A stretch of DNA of 12,269 nt, from positions 1 through 12,269 of the forward strand of contig JALVEV010000097.1 in assembly GCA_027030605.1 (NCBI GenBank). Reading direction: 5' to 3'. This DNA comes from Campylobacteraceae bacterium. GTDB lineage: Bacteria; Campylobacterota; Campylobacteria; Campylobacterales; Sulfurovaceae. Of this stretch, positions 1 to 6,548 are shown piece after piece. The position numbers were made by a program, and so were the translations under genes. Position 1 is the stretch's first letter. The number at the start of each line of letters is the position of its first letter. The notes under the pieces are model-generated. The model saw nothing but the letters and a program-made list of their open reading frames with translations, ran no database searches and had not been told where the DNA came from.

Positions 1-281
1 AAGTGGGTATAGACTTGCAAGAGCAGATAATCTATGAGACCTCTTGTGTGAAGTATGCTAAAGAGCAGAAGCCTAAAGAGGGTGCTGTTATTATCTTTAC
101 CTCTCCATCTACTATTAAGTGCTTTTTCAAGAACTTTGAGTGGGATAGCTCCTATTTGGCTGTTTTGATTGGTCATGCTACTAGAGAGCATTTTCCCAAA
201 TACTGTAGATATGTTGTGGCTGATGAGCCTTTGATTGATGCGTGTGTTGAAAAGGCTAAAGAGATTAAAGAAAGTCACTAA
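1..281 (+). CDS. hemD: Uroporphyrinogen-III synthase, C-terminal part (5' end outside window)
   Basis: The reading frame is open from the window start (first full codon at base 3) to TAA at 279-281, so only about the last 92 residues are visible. HemD closes and isomerises hydroxymethylbilane to uroporphyrinogen III in the cytoplasm, the branch point for haem, sirohaem and cobalamin. The visible part matches the HemD C-terminal half: a YET segment near visible residue 11, the FTSPSTI motif near residue 32 followed by FF, and a later IGHAT segment (IG.aT in the family) near residue 57, ending in a short helix of the usual kind. The GTG at base 3 is an internal valine codon and not a start. A stem-loop lies on the stop codon. 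The family call is from motif recognition and is fairly secure; activity cannot be judged from the fragment. Confidence 0.82.
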   Translation, partial: VGIDLQEQIIYETSCVKYAKEQKPKEGAVIIFTSPSTIKCFFKNFEWDSSYLAVLIGHATREHFPKYCRYVVADEPLIDACVEKAKEIKESH

Positions 282-294
282 AAATAGTGACTTT
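271..294 (+). terminator. Stem-loop at the end of hemD
   Basis: AAAGTCACTA (271-280) and TAGTGACTTT (285-294) are perfect inverted repeats separated by AAAA. The 10-bp stem covers the hemD stop codon and is followed only by a short T-rich stretch (TTTTAGTATAATTTTT). It is plausible as a weak intrinsic terminator. Its right arm also contains GTGACT at 287-292, a 4/6 match to a -35 box lying 17 bp from the -10 of the following RNA gene. Confidence 0.5.
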
Positions 295-315
295 TAGTAT
301 AATTTTTGCTATAAT
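287..315 (+). promoter_or_regulatory. Sigma70-type promoter with extended -10 for the 6S-like RNA
   Basis: TGCTATAAT at 307-315 is an extended -10 element with a perfect TATAAT (310-315). GTGACT at 287-292 is a 4/6 match to TTGACA, separated by 17 bp. A second TATAAT lies at 298-303. Transcription would start near 321-323, exactly where the closing helix of the structured RNA begins. There is no ribosome binding site or plus-strand coding frame downstream, consistent with an RNA gene. Confidence 0.7.
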
Positions 316-321
316 TTTCTC

Positions 322-507
322 AACCTGAATGGTTCGACTACTGTTAATTGTGGTCCAACATTATCTTTTGTGGGACATGTAGTTGACTGGTGTGTGGATG
401 ACTTCGTTTGAGTAAGCCTAGCTTACGAGAAGCTGTCCCCTAAAGGTCACTCTCTCCTACACCGTTGGCTTTTAGGGCCGGCTTTATGCAGAACGGCTAT
501 TCGGGGC
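322..507 (+). ncRNA. ssrS: 6S RNA (candidate)
   Basis: No plus-strand gene lies here, but a strong promoter feeds a stretch of about 186 nt that is richer in G+C than its surroundings and folds into one long rod. The ends pair: 324-334 with 495-505 (11 pairs including G-U). GGTCC (352-356) can pair with GGGCC (475-479), GGGACA (372-377) with TGTCCC (434-439), and GTAAGC/GCTTAC (412-417/421-426) caps the tip. The CGAGAAGC string at 426-433 also occurs, as I recall it, in the apical part of E. coli 6S RNA. An alternative hairpin, 438-445 with 469-477, would open the central region, as is known when 6S RNA releases polymerase. 6S RNA binds sigma70-RNA polymerase by mimicking an open promoter. 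I recall, unverified, that 6S RNA lies near purD in Campylobacterota, which would fit. SRP RNA, tmRNA and RNase P signature motifs were looked for and not found. An unknown structured RNA remains possible. Confidence 0.72.
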
Positions 508-532
508 AATAACGTAATTTTTTTACGTTATT
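508..532. terminator. Stem-loop between convergent 6S-like RNA and P-II gene
   Basis: AATAACGTAA (508-517) and TTACGTTATT (523-532) are perfect 10-bp inverted repeats around a T-only loop. The element lies 5 nt past the stop codon of the minus-strand gene and directly after the closing helix of the RNA gene. It could therefore serve transcripts from both sides. The T7 run at 518-524 could also be the tail for the plus-strand RNA. Neither direction has a textbook hairpin plus T-tail, so this is a moderate call. Confidence 0.45.
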
Positions 533-537
533 AATTA

Positions 538-870
538 CTAATAAGAGAAAGTATTTTTATCTGTTTCACGTTCAATGATACGATAAGTCTTCATAACTTC
601 ATAGACAAAAACCTCTGCATTAATATTAGCAACAGATAACATATGTAGTGTTCGGTCAATTGCTTCCATGGAACTTAATAAAATCTCAATTTTTATTTTT
701 TGTGTAAAGTCTACAGTGTAGGTTGACCCACGATACCCTTCGATATGAATATTATCTTCATCATACTGTTTTATAGAAGTTAGGTTAATTCTTTTAACAC
801 CAATTTCTCTTAGTAGTTGTTTAATCTCTTCTACTTTATTTTCATTAACGAGTAGTTCTAGCTTAATCAT
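538..870 (-). CDS. Divergent P-II family (GlnB/GlnK-like) signalling protein
   Basis: This 110-residue protein is close to the 112 residues of E. coli GlnB and keeps the family frame: an opening beta strand, a T-loop region ending in YRG (46-48) and a tyrosine at 51 (the GlnB uridylylation position), VDF at 53-55, then K58 and KIEI (60-63). The C-terminal strand VFVYEV (87-92) is followed by R97, aligning with GlnB Arg101. Family members are trimeric sensors of ATP/ADP and 2-oxoglutarate that control ammonium transport and nitrogen metabolism. Key changes are visible: the T-loop positions normally G37, Q39, K40 and G41 are D, D, N and I; the glycine-rich B-loop is shortened and has no glycine; GlnB Lys90 aligns with Glu86. 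Nucleotide binding may therefore be altered or lost. The start ATG is preceded by AAGGA at good spacing. No glnA or amtB is adjacent in the window. It is divergent from purD. A P-II fold is likely; the ligand and partner are unknown. Confidence 0.75.
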   Translation of the reverse strand: MIKLELLVNENKVEEIKQLLREIGVKRINLTSIKQYDEDNIHIEGYRGSTYTVDFTQKIKIEILLSSMEAIDRTLHMLSVANINAEVFVYEVMKTYRIIERETDKNTFSY

Positions 871-893
871 AATATTTCCTTATTTTTTAATAT

Positions 894-899
894 ATTATA
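894..899 (-). promoter_or_regulatory. -10 box for the P-II-like gene
   Basis: Read on the minus strand this is TATAAT, about 24 nt before the ATG at 870, leaving a short leader that carries an AAGGA ribosome binding site. The corresponding -35 position (917-922) is only a 3/6 match. It shares a 127-bp gap with the purD promoter, so the two divergent genes could be controlled together. Confidence 0.5.
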
Positions 900-961
900 A
901 CATAATTAACTAATTTTATACAGATAAATTTAAATCAACCTTATCTATAGAATCAATAGTG

Positions 962-967
962 TATAAT
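962..967 (+). promoter_or_regulatory. -10 box for the purD operon
   Basis: A perfect TATAAT directly preceded by TG lies 30 nt before the purD start, with no recognisable -35 at 17 bp. This is probably the main promoter of the five-gene operon purD to pnp, since no comparable intergenic space exists further down. The 5' leader would be only about 24 nt, too short for a riboswitch. No PurR-like operator was recognised. Confidence 0.5.
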
Positions 968-997
968 TCTGTTGATAATAAAATTGGAGAATCATAA

Positions 998-2278
998 GTG
1001 AATGTATTAGTTATTGGTGCTGGTGGACGAGAATACTCGATTGGGATGGCACTTCGAAAAGATGAGAGAGTAGAAAAATTATATTTTGCCCCAGGAAATG
1101 GTGCGACTGATGAGTTAGGTGAAAACTTAGATATTTCAGACTTTAATGAGTTGGCTGATTTTTGTGAAGCAAATGATGTAGAACTTACTATTGTGGGGCC
1201 AGAAGCTCCTTTAGTAGCAGGGATTGTTGATTTGTTTGAAGAGAGAGGGTTAAAGATTTTTGGACCTTCTGCTAAAGCTGCACAGCTTGAAGGTTCTAAG
1301 ATTTTTATGAAAAACTTCTTAGCACGACACAACATACCAACGGCAAAATATATAGAGACTGACTCTTTAGAGGAGGCGTATAAGTTTATTAATACTCTTG
1401 AAGCTCCTATTGTAGTTAAGGCAGATGGTCTTTGTGGTGGTAAAGGGGTGATTATAGCTCAAAATCATAATGAAGCTAAAAAGGCTGCGGGAGAGATGCT
1501 TTCAGGAAATGCTTTTGGTGAAGCTGGAACCTCTATTGTAGTTGAGGAGTTTTTAGATGGTTATGAACTCTCTGTTTTTGCTATCTGTGATGGTGAAGAT
1601 TATGTGGTTTTACCTGCTGCACAAGACCACAAAAGACTACACAACAACGACCAAGGACCAAATACAGGTGGAATGGGTGCTTATGCTCCGACCCCTTTGG
1701 TTAATGATGAAATCTATAAGAAGTTAGATGAGAGAGTAATTGTTCCTACTTTGAAAGGTATGAAAGAGGAGGGGATGCCATTTAAGGGGGTACTCTTTAT
1801 GGGTGTTATGGTGGTCGATGGTGAGCCAATAATTTTAGAGTACAATGTACGTTTTGGAGACCCAGAGTGTGAAGAGTTGATGCCTCTACTTAAATCTTCT
1901 GCACTTGATTTGTTCTATAAAGGGGCAACCAGTGACCTTAAAAACTTAAAAGTTGAGTTTCATGATAAGTTTGCAGTAGGGGTTGTAATGGCTTCTAAAG
2001 ACTATCCTTATAAGAGTTCACCTCCTGCTGAGATTATTGTAGATGAGATAGTTCATGATGAGATTTTTGCTCAACATGCACATATCTCTTATGCTGGAGT
2101 AACACGAGATGAAGAGGATGGTAAACTCTATGCTACAGGTGGTAGAGTTTTAGTCTGTGTTGGGCTTGGAGATACTATTGAAGAGGCTCAAAAACGAGCT
2201 TATATGTTAGTTGGTCAAGTACATTTTGCTGGAAAGCATTGTCGTACAGATATTGCTTATCAAGTATTAAATAAATAG
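998..2278 (+). CDS. purD: Phosphoribosylamine-glycine ligase (GAR synthetase)
   Basis: PurD joins phosphoribosylamine, glycine and ATP to give glycinamide ribonucleotide, the second step of de novo purine synthesis in the cytoplasm. The 426-residue length matches the usual 420-430. Residues 3-12 form the N-terminal dinucleotide-like loop ending in GGRE (9-12; the usual GGREHA has Tyr13 in place of His). The ATP-grasp core shows VVKADGLCGGKG at 139-150, the conserved GPNTGGMGAYAP at 220-231, and the metal-binding LEYNVRFGDPE at 280-290. The C-terminal domain ends with the typical YAGV...TGGRVL region. Translation starts at GTG (998-1000), chosen because GGAGA lies 6 nt upstream and residue 2 onward matches family N-termini. 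It is the first gene of a compact operon, 14 nt before lptD. It appears complete and functional. Confidence 0.96.
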   Translation: MNVLVIGAGGREYSIGMALRKDERVEKLYFAPGNGATDELGENLDISDFNELADFCEANDVELTIVGPEAPLVAGIVDLFEERGLKIFGPSAKAAQLEGSKIFMKNFLARHNIPTAKYIETDSLEEAYKFINTLEAPIVVKADGLCGGKGVIIAQNHNEAKKAAGEMLSGNAFGEAGTSIVVEEFLDGYELSVFAICDGEDYVVLPAAQDHKRLHNNDQGPNTGGMGAYAPTPLVNDEIYKKLDERVIVPTLKGMKEEGMPFKGVLFMGVMVVDGEPIILEYNVRFGDPECEELMPLLKSSALDLFYKGATSDLKNLKVEFHDKFAVGVVMASKDYPYKSSPPAEIIVDEIVHDEIFAQHAHISYAGVTRDEEDGKLYATGGRVLVCVGLGDTIEEAQKRAYMLVGQVHFAGKHCRTDIAYQVLNK

Positions 2279-2292
2279 TAATTTGGATATAG

Positions 2293-4368
2293 ATGCGTAG
2301 CCTTTTTCTTTTACTTGCTCTTTCATTCTCTCTTTTTTCAAAAGACATAGTGGAGGTATTTGCAGGAGAGATGACCTCTACAAAAAGTCATTTTCATGCA
2401 ACTGATGGTGTTGTTTTGTTGTATGATGGAGCTTTGTTAAAAGCTAAAGAGGCTACATATGATAAAAATGAATCTCTATTAAAACTTTATGGTGGAGTAG
2501 AGATGATACGAAAAGATGAAAATAGAGTCTTTTCTGATACCTTAGAGATAAATACAACAACTAAAAAGATTGAGTTTAAAAAGTTACTTTTAACCACGGT
2601 TGATGATTTATGGATTGATGCTAAAATAGCAGGGAAGGAGAATGAAAAGTATAAAATTAAAAACTCAACACTCTCCTCTTGTAATCAAAAAAATCCAGAA
2701 TGGAAGATAGAGTTTTCAGAAGCACTATATAATAAATCTAAAAACTATATAACACTCAATGATGCTAAACTTAGTTTTTTTAATGTACCTATCTTTTATT
2801 TTCCCTATTTATCTTTTCCTACTATTCATGAACGTACTACTGGTTTACTCTTTCCCTTCCTTCAACTCTCTTCAGATGAAGGAGTGATGTATCAACAGCC
2901 AGTTTTTTACGCTCCTATTGAAAATTTTGATATGGAATTTAATCCTCAAGTAAGGACAAAGAGGGGAGCAGGTATGCATGTAACAACTAGATTTGTTGAC
3001 TCTAATAGTTCAAAAGGCAAGTTTCGAGTTGGTTATTTTAAAAATTTTGACTCTTACGCTAATAGTAATCATTTTAATCAAGAGCATTATGGAGCTGAGT
3101 TTTTTTATCACTCTACAAATTTTCTTCCTAAAACAGATTTTCTTAATAGTTATAAGCAAGGTTTATATGCTAATGTGACTTATCTAAATGATTTAGAATA
3201 TTTAAATCTACAAAAAAATTCAGCAAGTTCATTAATTTCAACAAACTTAGTGGAATCAAGAGTTAATGCCTTTTTATATGATGAACAGGATTATTTAGGG
3301 ATTTATGCTCGATATAATATTGATACAAGTAAACATAGTAATCGTGATACAATTCAGGAGATACCTAGTTTACAGTATCATAGTTTTATGAAATACTTAT
3401 TGTCTGATAATCTTTTTTATACTTTTGATGCAAGGGTTCATAACTATACTAGAAGAGAAGGAAGTAGAGCATTTCAGACAGAGTTTGACTTACCTATTAC
3501 CTATTATGACTCTTTTTTTAACGACTATTTAGACCTCTCTTTAACTGAAAATCTCTATTTAAGTGATGTCTTTTTTTCTAATCAAAAGGAGAATGGAGAG
3601 GATTATCGTTTTTATAGAAACTTTCATACTTTAGAAATTTCATCAGACTTGACTAAGCAGTATGACTCTAATATTCATACTATTCATCCTTCTATTGTCT
3701 ATACTAAACCAAGTTTTGAGAATGAAGAGCCTTTTAAGTATAAAAATTTAAATCAAGAACAAAAAGAGCTTTTTGTAACACAAACTGAGCTTGAAAACTT
3801 ATCTTTAGGGTTGAGTCAATATTACTATAATTCAGGATTAGAGTTAAATCTTTTCCATCGAATGGGAATGATAAGTTATCCTCATTCAGATTTACCACAA
3901 GGGGATATTAATAATGAGTTTGCATATACTCAAGGTTATTTTAATTTCTATTCAAATCTTTTCTACTCGCTAGATAAAAATAAGCTACACTCCTTAACAA
4001 CTTCTATTAGTTATACTAAAAGTGATTATGATATAATGATGACACATTTTTATAATTATGATTTAATATTGGATAAAGAAGCAACAAGTTTCCTACATAC
4101 TTCAGTGACACACACAATTAATCAGCATAATCAATGGTATGCTAGTACTGATTTAGATTTGTCAAATTCATTTAATCATCAGTGGAATATTGGTTGGTCT
4201 CACCGTCAAAAATGTTGGGGAGCAAAGTTGAGTTTTGGACAAGAGCAGATTCCCAATGTAGATACATCATTTAGAAATACAGCACTCTATTTTGAAATAG
4301 CACTAAATCCTTTAGGTGCTATTTCTAGAAACATAGAGCAAGATTTTTCACGACAAGGTAATAGATAA
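2293..4368 (+). CDS. lptD: LPS-assembly protein LptD (OstA/Imp)
   Basis: LptD is the outer-membrane beta-barrel that, with LptE, inserts lipopolysaccharide into the outer leaflet. The 691-residue protein begins with a likely signal peptide (hydrophobic LFLLLALSFSLF at 4-15). An OstA/LptA-like jellyroll follows at about 20-100 (GVVLLYDG, LKLYGGVEMI). A family-typical segment with C130, then NPEW, and the VPIFYFPYLSFP motif near 165-176 leads into a barrel rich in alternating aromatic strands. The last strand, ALYFEIALNPLG, fits the LptD C-terminal beta-signal. Only two cysteines occur in the whole protein, C130 and C641, equivalent by position to one of the two E. coli inter-domain disulfides. 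The length is a little below E. coli (784). ATG at 2293 gives the signal peptide; the ribosome site is weak (TTGGA), suggesting coupling to purD. The stop overlaps the next start as TAATG. Confidence 0.92.
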   Translation: MRSLFLLLALSFSLFSKDIVEVFAGEMTSTKSHFHATDGVVLLYDGALLKAKEATYDKNESLLKLYGGVEMIRKDENRVFSDTLEINTTTKKIEFKKLLLTTVDDLWIDAKIAGKENEKYKIKNSTLSSCNQKNPEWKIEFSEALYNKSKNYITLNDAKLSFFNVPIFYFPYLSFPTIHERTTGLLFPFLQLSSDEGVMYQQPVFYAPIENFDMEFNPQVRTKRGAGMHVTTRFVDSNSSKGKFRVGYFKNFDSYANSNHFNQEHYGAEFFYHSTNFLPKTDFLNSYKQGLYANVTYLNDLEYLNLQKNSASSLISTNLVESRVNAFLYDEQDYLGIYARYNIDTSKHSNRDTIQEIPSLQYHSFMKYLLSDNLFYTFDARVHNYTRREGSRAFQTEFDLPITYYDSFFNDYLDLSLTENLYLSDVFFSNQKENGEDYRFYRNFHTLEISSDLTKQYDSNIHTIHPSIVYTKPSFENEEPFKYKNLNQEQKELFVTQTELENLSLGLSQYYYNSGLELNLFHRMGMISYPHSDLPQGDINNEFAYTQGYFNFYSNLFYSLDKNKLHSLTTSISYTKSDYDIMMTHFYNYDLILDKEATSFLHTSVTHTINQHNQWYASTDLDLSNSFNHQWNIGWSHRQKCWGAKLSFGQEQIPNVDTSFRNTALYFEIALNPLGAISRNIEQDFSRQGNR

Positions 4369-5858
4369 TGAAAACAGAAGCAAAAATAGGTCTCTTTATT
4401 ACAGTGTCACTCTTCTTTCTCTTTGGGTTATTGACTCAGTTAAGTAGTTTTGACACTCTATTTAAAAAATCCTATCCTATCTTTGCACAAATTGGAGATG
4501 GTTCTGGTTTAAAAGAGAAGGCAAAGGTAAAACTAAAGGGGGTAGATATTGGTTATGTTGAAGAGATTAGTTTAGTTAATAATGAGGTTCAAACAAAATT
4601 GATGATTGATGAGAATGTAAAAATTCCTAATGATTCAGTCATTGTAATCTCTCAAGATTCCCTTTTAGGTGGAAAATTTTTAGATATTAAACCAGGGAAC
4701 TCCTCTCACTATATTGAAAAAAATCAACTACTTTCAAAAGAGGAGAAGGTCTCTTCAATAGCAGATGCTTCAACATCAGCAGATGAGGCTTTTAAGCAGA
4801 TTTCACTGTTGGTTAAAGATATGCGAGAGATTTTTAATAAAGGTGGACAAGAGGATATTCAACAGACTCTAGCAAACTTAAGAGAGTTCTCTACTCTCTT
4901 AGCCTCTATCTCTACTGAAGATAATCAGACTATTCATGATATTTTAACCAATACCAATAAGGCTCTTTTAAATGCAAATAAGACCATTGATAAGTTTGGA
5001 AATATGAGCAATGAAATCTCTGGAACATCAAAAGAGTTTAAACGTGTTGCTCTCAATATTAATAAAGATTTACCAGAAATCATGGCAAGAATTAATAGTT
5101 TAACTAAAGAGTTAAATAGTGTATCTAAAACTTTAAATAAAAAATTGCCAACAGCAATGGATAAGTTTGTTCATTTAGAAGATAATATAAATGGTGTTAT
5201 TAAAGATAATAAAAAGAGTCTATCTAATGCATTGACATCAGTAGATAGTTTTTTCTCTAATGGTACTGATACTATAGAAAAGGTAGATAAGTATTTAGAT
5301 AGTTTAATTAAGACTGAACTACATGTTGAGATGAGAACAGATGAGGTTTATGATGATGGTGGATACTCTAAAACAAAACTAAATTTAGCACTTAAGCCTG
5401 ACCCTACTAGATACTATCTTTTAGGGATTACTTCGGGTCCAGACTTTACAGAAAATAAAGATGAACAACGAGGTTTTATAGGAAATAAAAAGCATCAGAG
5501 TGGTGATTTCTTACTCTCTGCACAGTATGGAAAGCGTTTTGATGATTTACTCTTTAGAGTTGGTATTATAGAGAATCAAGGTGGAGCAGGAGTTGACTAC
5601 TTTGCATTAAATGACACTTTAAAGTGGAGTACAAATATTAGTGACTTTAATGCTGTAAATGACATTAGAGGAACAAATCCAAACTTAACAACTACAATAC
5701 GTTATCAGTTTTTTAAACATATTAATGCCTATTTGAGTGGAAACAACCTTCTTAATAGCCGTGCAAACTCAGTATCGGTAGGATTGGGTGTTAGTTTTGT
5801 AGATAATGACCTAAAAAATCTTTTAGGTACAGCAGCTGCTTCAAGTGGAACAAAATAG
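4368..5858 (+). CDS. MCE/MlaD family protein with long helical region and C-terminal beta-barrel-like domain
   Basis: MCE proteins form hexameric rings that carry phospholipids between inner and outer membranes. Residues 5-24 form one N-terminal membrane helix; 36-112 are an MCE domain with the pore-loop region SLLGGKFLDI at 98-107. Residues 130-315 are low-complexity, Asn/Ser/Lys-rich and helical, with repeated short heptad-like units (NKALLNANKTIDKF, ELNSVSKTLNKKLP). From about 316 to 478 the sequence changes to alternating polar/aromatic strands, roughly ten, ending in SVSVGLGVSF, which resembles an outer-membrane beta-signal, and then an 18-residue tail. About 185 helical residues could span the periplasm if extended. 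I recall that Veillonella MlaD has the same layout and is described as a trans-envelope bridge. The gene overlaps lptD by one base (TAATG), so translation is coupled. No mlaE or mlaF partner lies in the window. The MCE call is secure; the barrel is inferred. Confidence 0.88.
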   Translation: MKTEAKIGLFITVSLFFLFGLLTQLSSFDTLFKKSYPIFAQIGDGSGLKEKAKVKLKGVDIGYVEEISLVNNEVQTKLMIDENVKIPNDSVIVISQDSLLGGKFLDIKPGNSSHYIEKNQLLSKEEKVSSIADASTSADEAFKQISLLVKDMREIFNKGGQEDIQQTLANLREFSTLLASISTEDNQTIHDILTNTNKALLNANKTIDKFGNMSNEISGTSKEFKRVALNINKDLPEIMARINSLTKELNSVSKTLNKKLPTAMDKFVHLEDNINGVIKDNKKSLSNALTSVDSFFSNGTDTIEKVDKYLDSLIKTELHVEMRTDEVYDDGGYSKTKLNLALKPDPTRYYLLGITSGPDFTENKDEQRGFIGNKKHQSGDFLLSAQYGKRFDDLLFRVGIIENQGGAGVDYFALNDTLKWSTNISDFNAVNDIRGTNPNLTTTIRYQFFKHINAYLSGNNLLNSRANSVSVGLGVSFVDNDLKNLLGTAAASSGTK

Positions 5859-6546
5859 TAGGAGTTTGATAATAAAAAAGAAAAATGAATTTTTATTTGA
5901 AGATAGGCAAGATGCTTCTGAACAACTAATTGCTGAGTTGCCTTCAAATATATTTTTTTTAGAAGATGTCATAGTCTTAGGTGTTAGTGAAGGTGGAGTC
6001 TATTTTGCTAATACCTTAGCAAAAAAATTAAATGCACCTTTAGATATTTTATTGACAGAGCATATCTACTCTTATATTAACCCTGAATTAGCAATTGCTA
6101 TGGTAGGGGAGACAGAGGAGATAGTCATTCATAAAGCATTGACGGATGCATTTGATATTCCTAAAGACTACATCTATAATGAAGCGTATAATAAATATAG
6201 TAATGAAATTTTACGCTATATAAAAAAATATCGACAAGGAGAAAAATTAGGGAGTTTAGAGGGTAAATATGTAATTTTAACTGATGAGTGTGTTGAGACA
6301 GGATTAACCATGATGGCAGCTGTTAAAACAGCCATATCTCTAGGGGCTAAAAATATTTTCATTGCTGTACCAGTTTTAGATAATGTTGTTTATGAAAACT
6401 TAGTAACAATTTGTGATAATATTTTTTGTCCACATAGGATAGATGACTATATCTCTATTGAGTATTACTATAAAGAGCTTAATCCTTTTAGTTTAGATGA
6501 AATAGAGAAGATTATGAAGAATAAAAATAACCAAGGAAAAGAGTAA
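5845..6546 (+). CDS. Phosphoribosyltransferase-domain protein
   Basis: The product (up to 233 residues) has the type I phosphoribosyltransferase fold. There is an early strand and loop VLGVSEGGVYFANTLAKKL (44-62), like the VLG.PRGGVp.A segment of the family. The PRPP-binding strand and loop is KYVILTDECVETGLTM (141-156), where the consensus is VILVDDgiaTGaTm; Glu148 replaces the usual second Asp. A following helix and strand, SLGAKNIFIAVPV, is also typical. The substrate base is unknown; such stand-alone proteins are often annotated only as hypothetical phosphoribosyltransferases. The start is uncertain: GTG 5845 overlaps the previous gene by 14 bp and has no ribosome site, while AGGAG at 5860-5864 is too close to TTG 5866. 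It ends two bases before pnp, so it is co-translated with it. The arrangement lptD, MCE gene, PRTase, pnp argues for a housekeeping role. Confidence 0.78.
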   Translation: MEQNSRSLIIKKKNEFLFEDRQDASEQLIAELPSNIFFLEDVIVLGVSEGGVYFANTLAKKLNAPLDILLTEHIYSYINPELAIAMVGETEEIVIHKALTDAFDIPKDYIYNEAYNKYSNEILRYIKKYRQGEKLGSLEGKYVILTDECVETGLTMMAAVKTAISLGAKNIFIAVPVLDNVVYENLVTICDNIFCPHRIDDYISIEYYYKELNPFSLDEIEKIMKNKNNQGKE

Positions 6547-6548
6547 TA

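Noticed and set aside
322..507. SRP RNA, tmRNA or RNase P RNA for the structured RNA
   Set aside because: None of their hallmark sequences (SRP GGAAG loop context, tmRNA tRNA-like ends, RNase P GAGGAAAGTC core) is present; the rod shape fits 6S RNA better.
871..997. Purine or glycine riboswitch in the purD leader
   Set aside because: The leader after the TATAAT box is only about 24 nt, and no conserved aptamer sequence is visible.
916..1335. Open frame of 139 codons on the minus strand over the start of purD
   Set aside because: It lies antisense to clear PurD coding sequence, has a Ser/Pro-rich composition typical of a reverse shadow, and covers the divergent promoters.
2993..3178. 61-codon plus-strand frame inside lptD
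   Set aside because: It is a frame-shifted shadow of LptD with a biased Ile/Leu composition and no ribosome site; LptD continues intact through it.
5729..5947. 72-codon minus-strand frame over the MCE/PRTase junction
   Set aside because: It is antisense to two convincing coding regions and has no recognisable motif.
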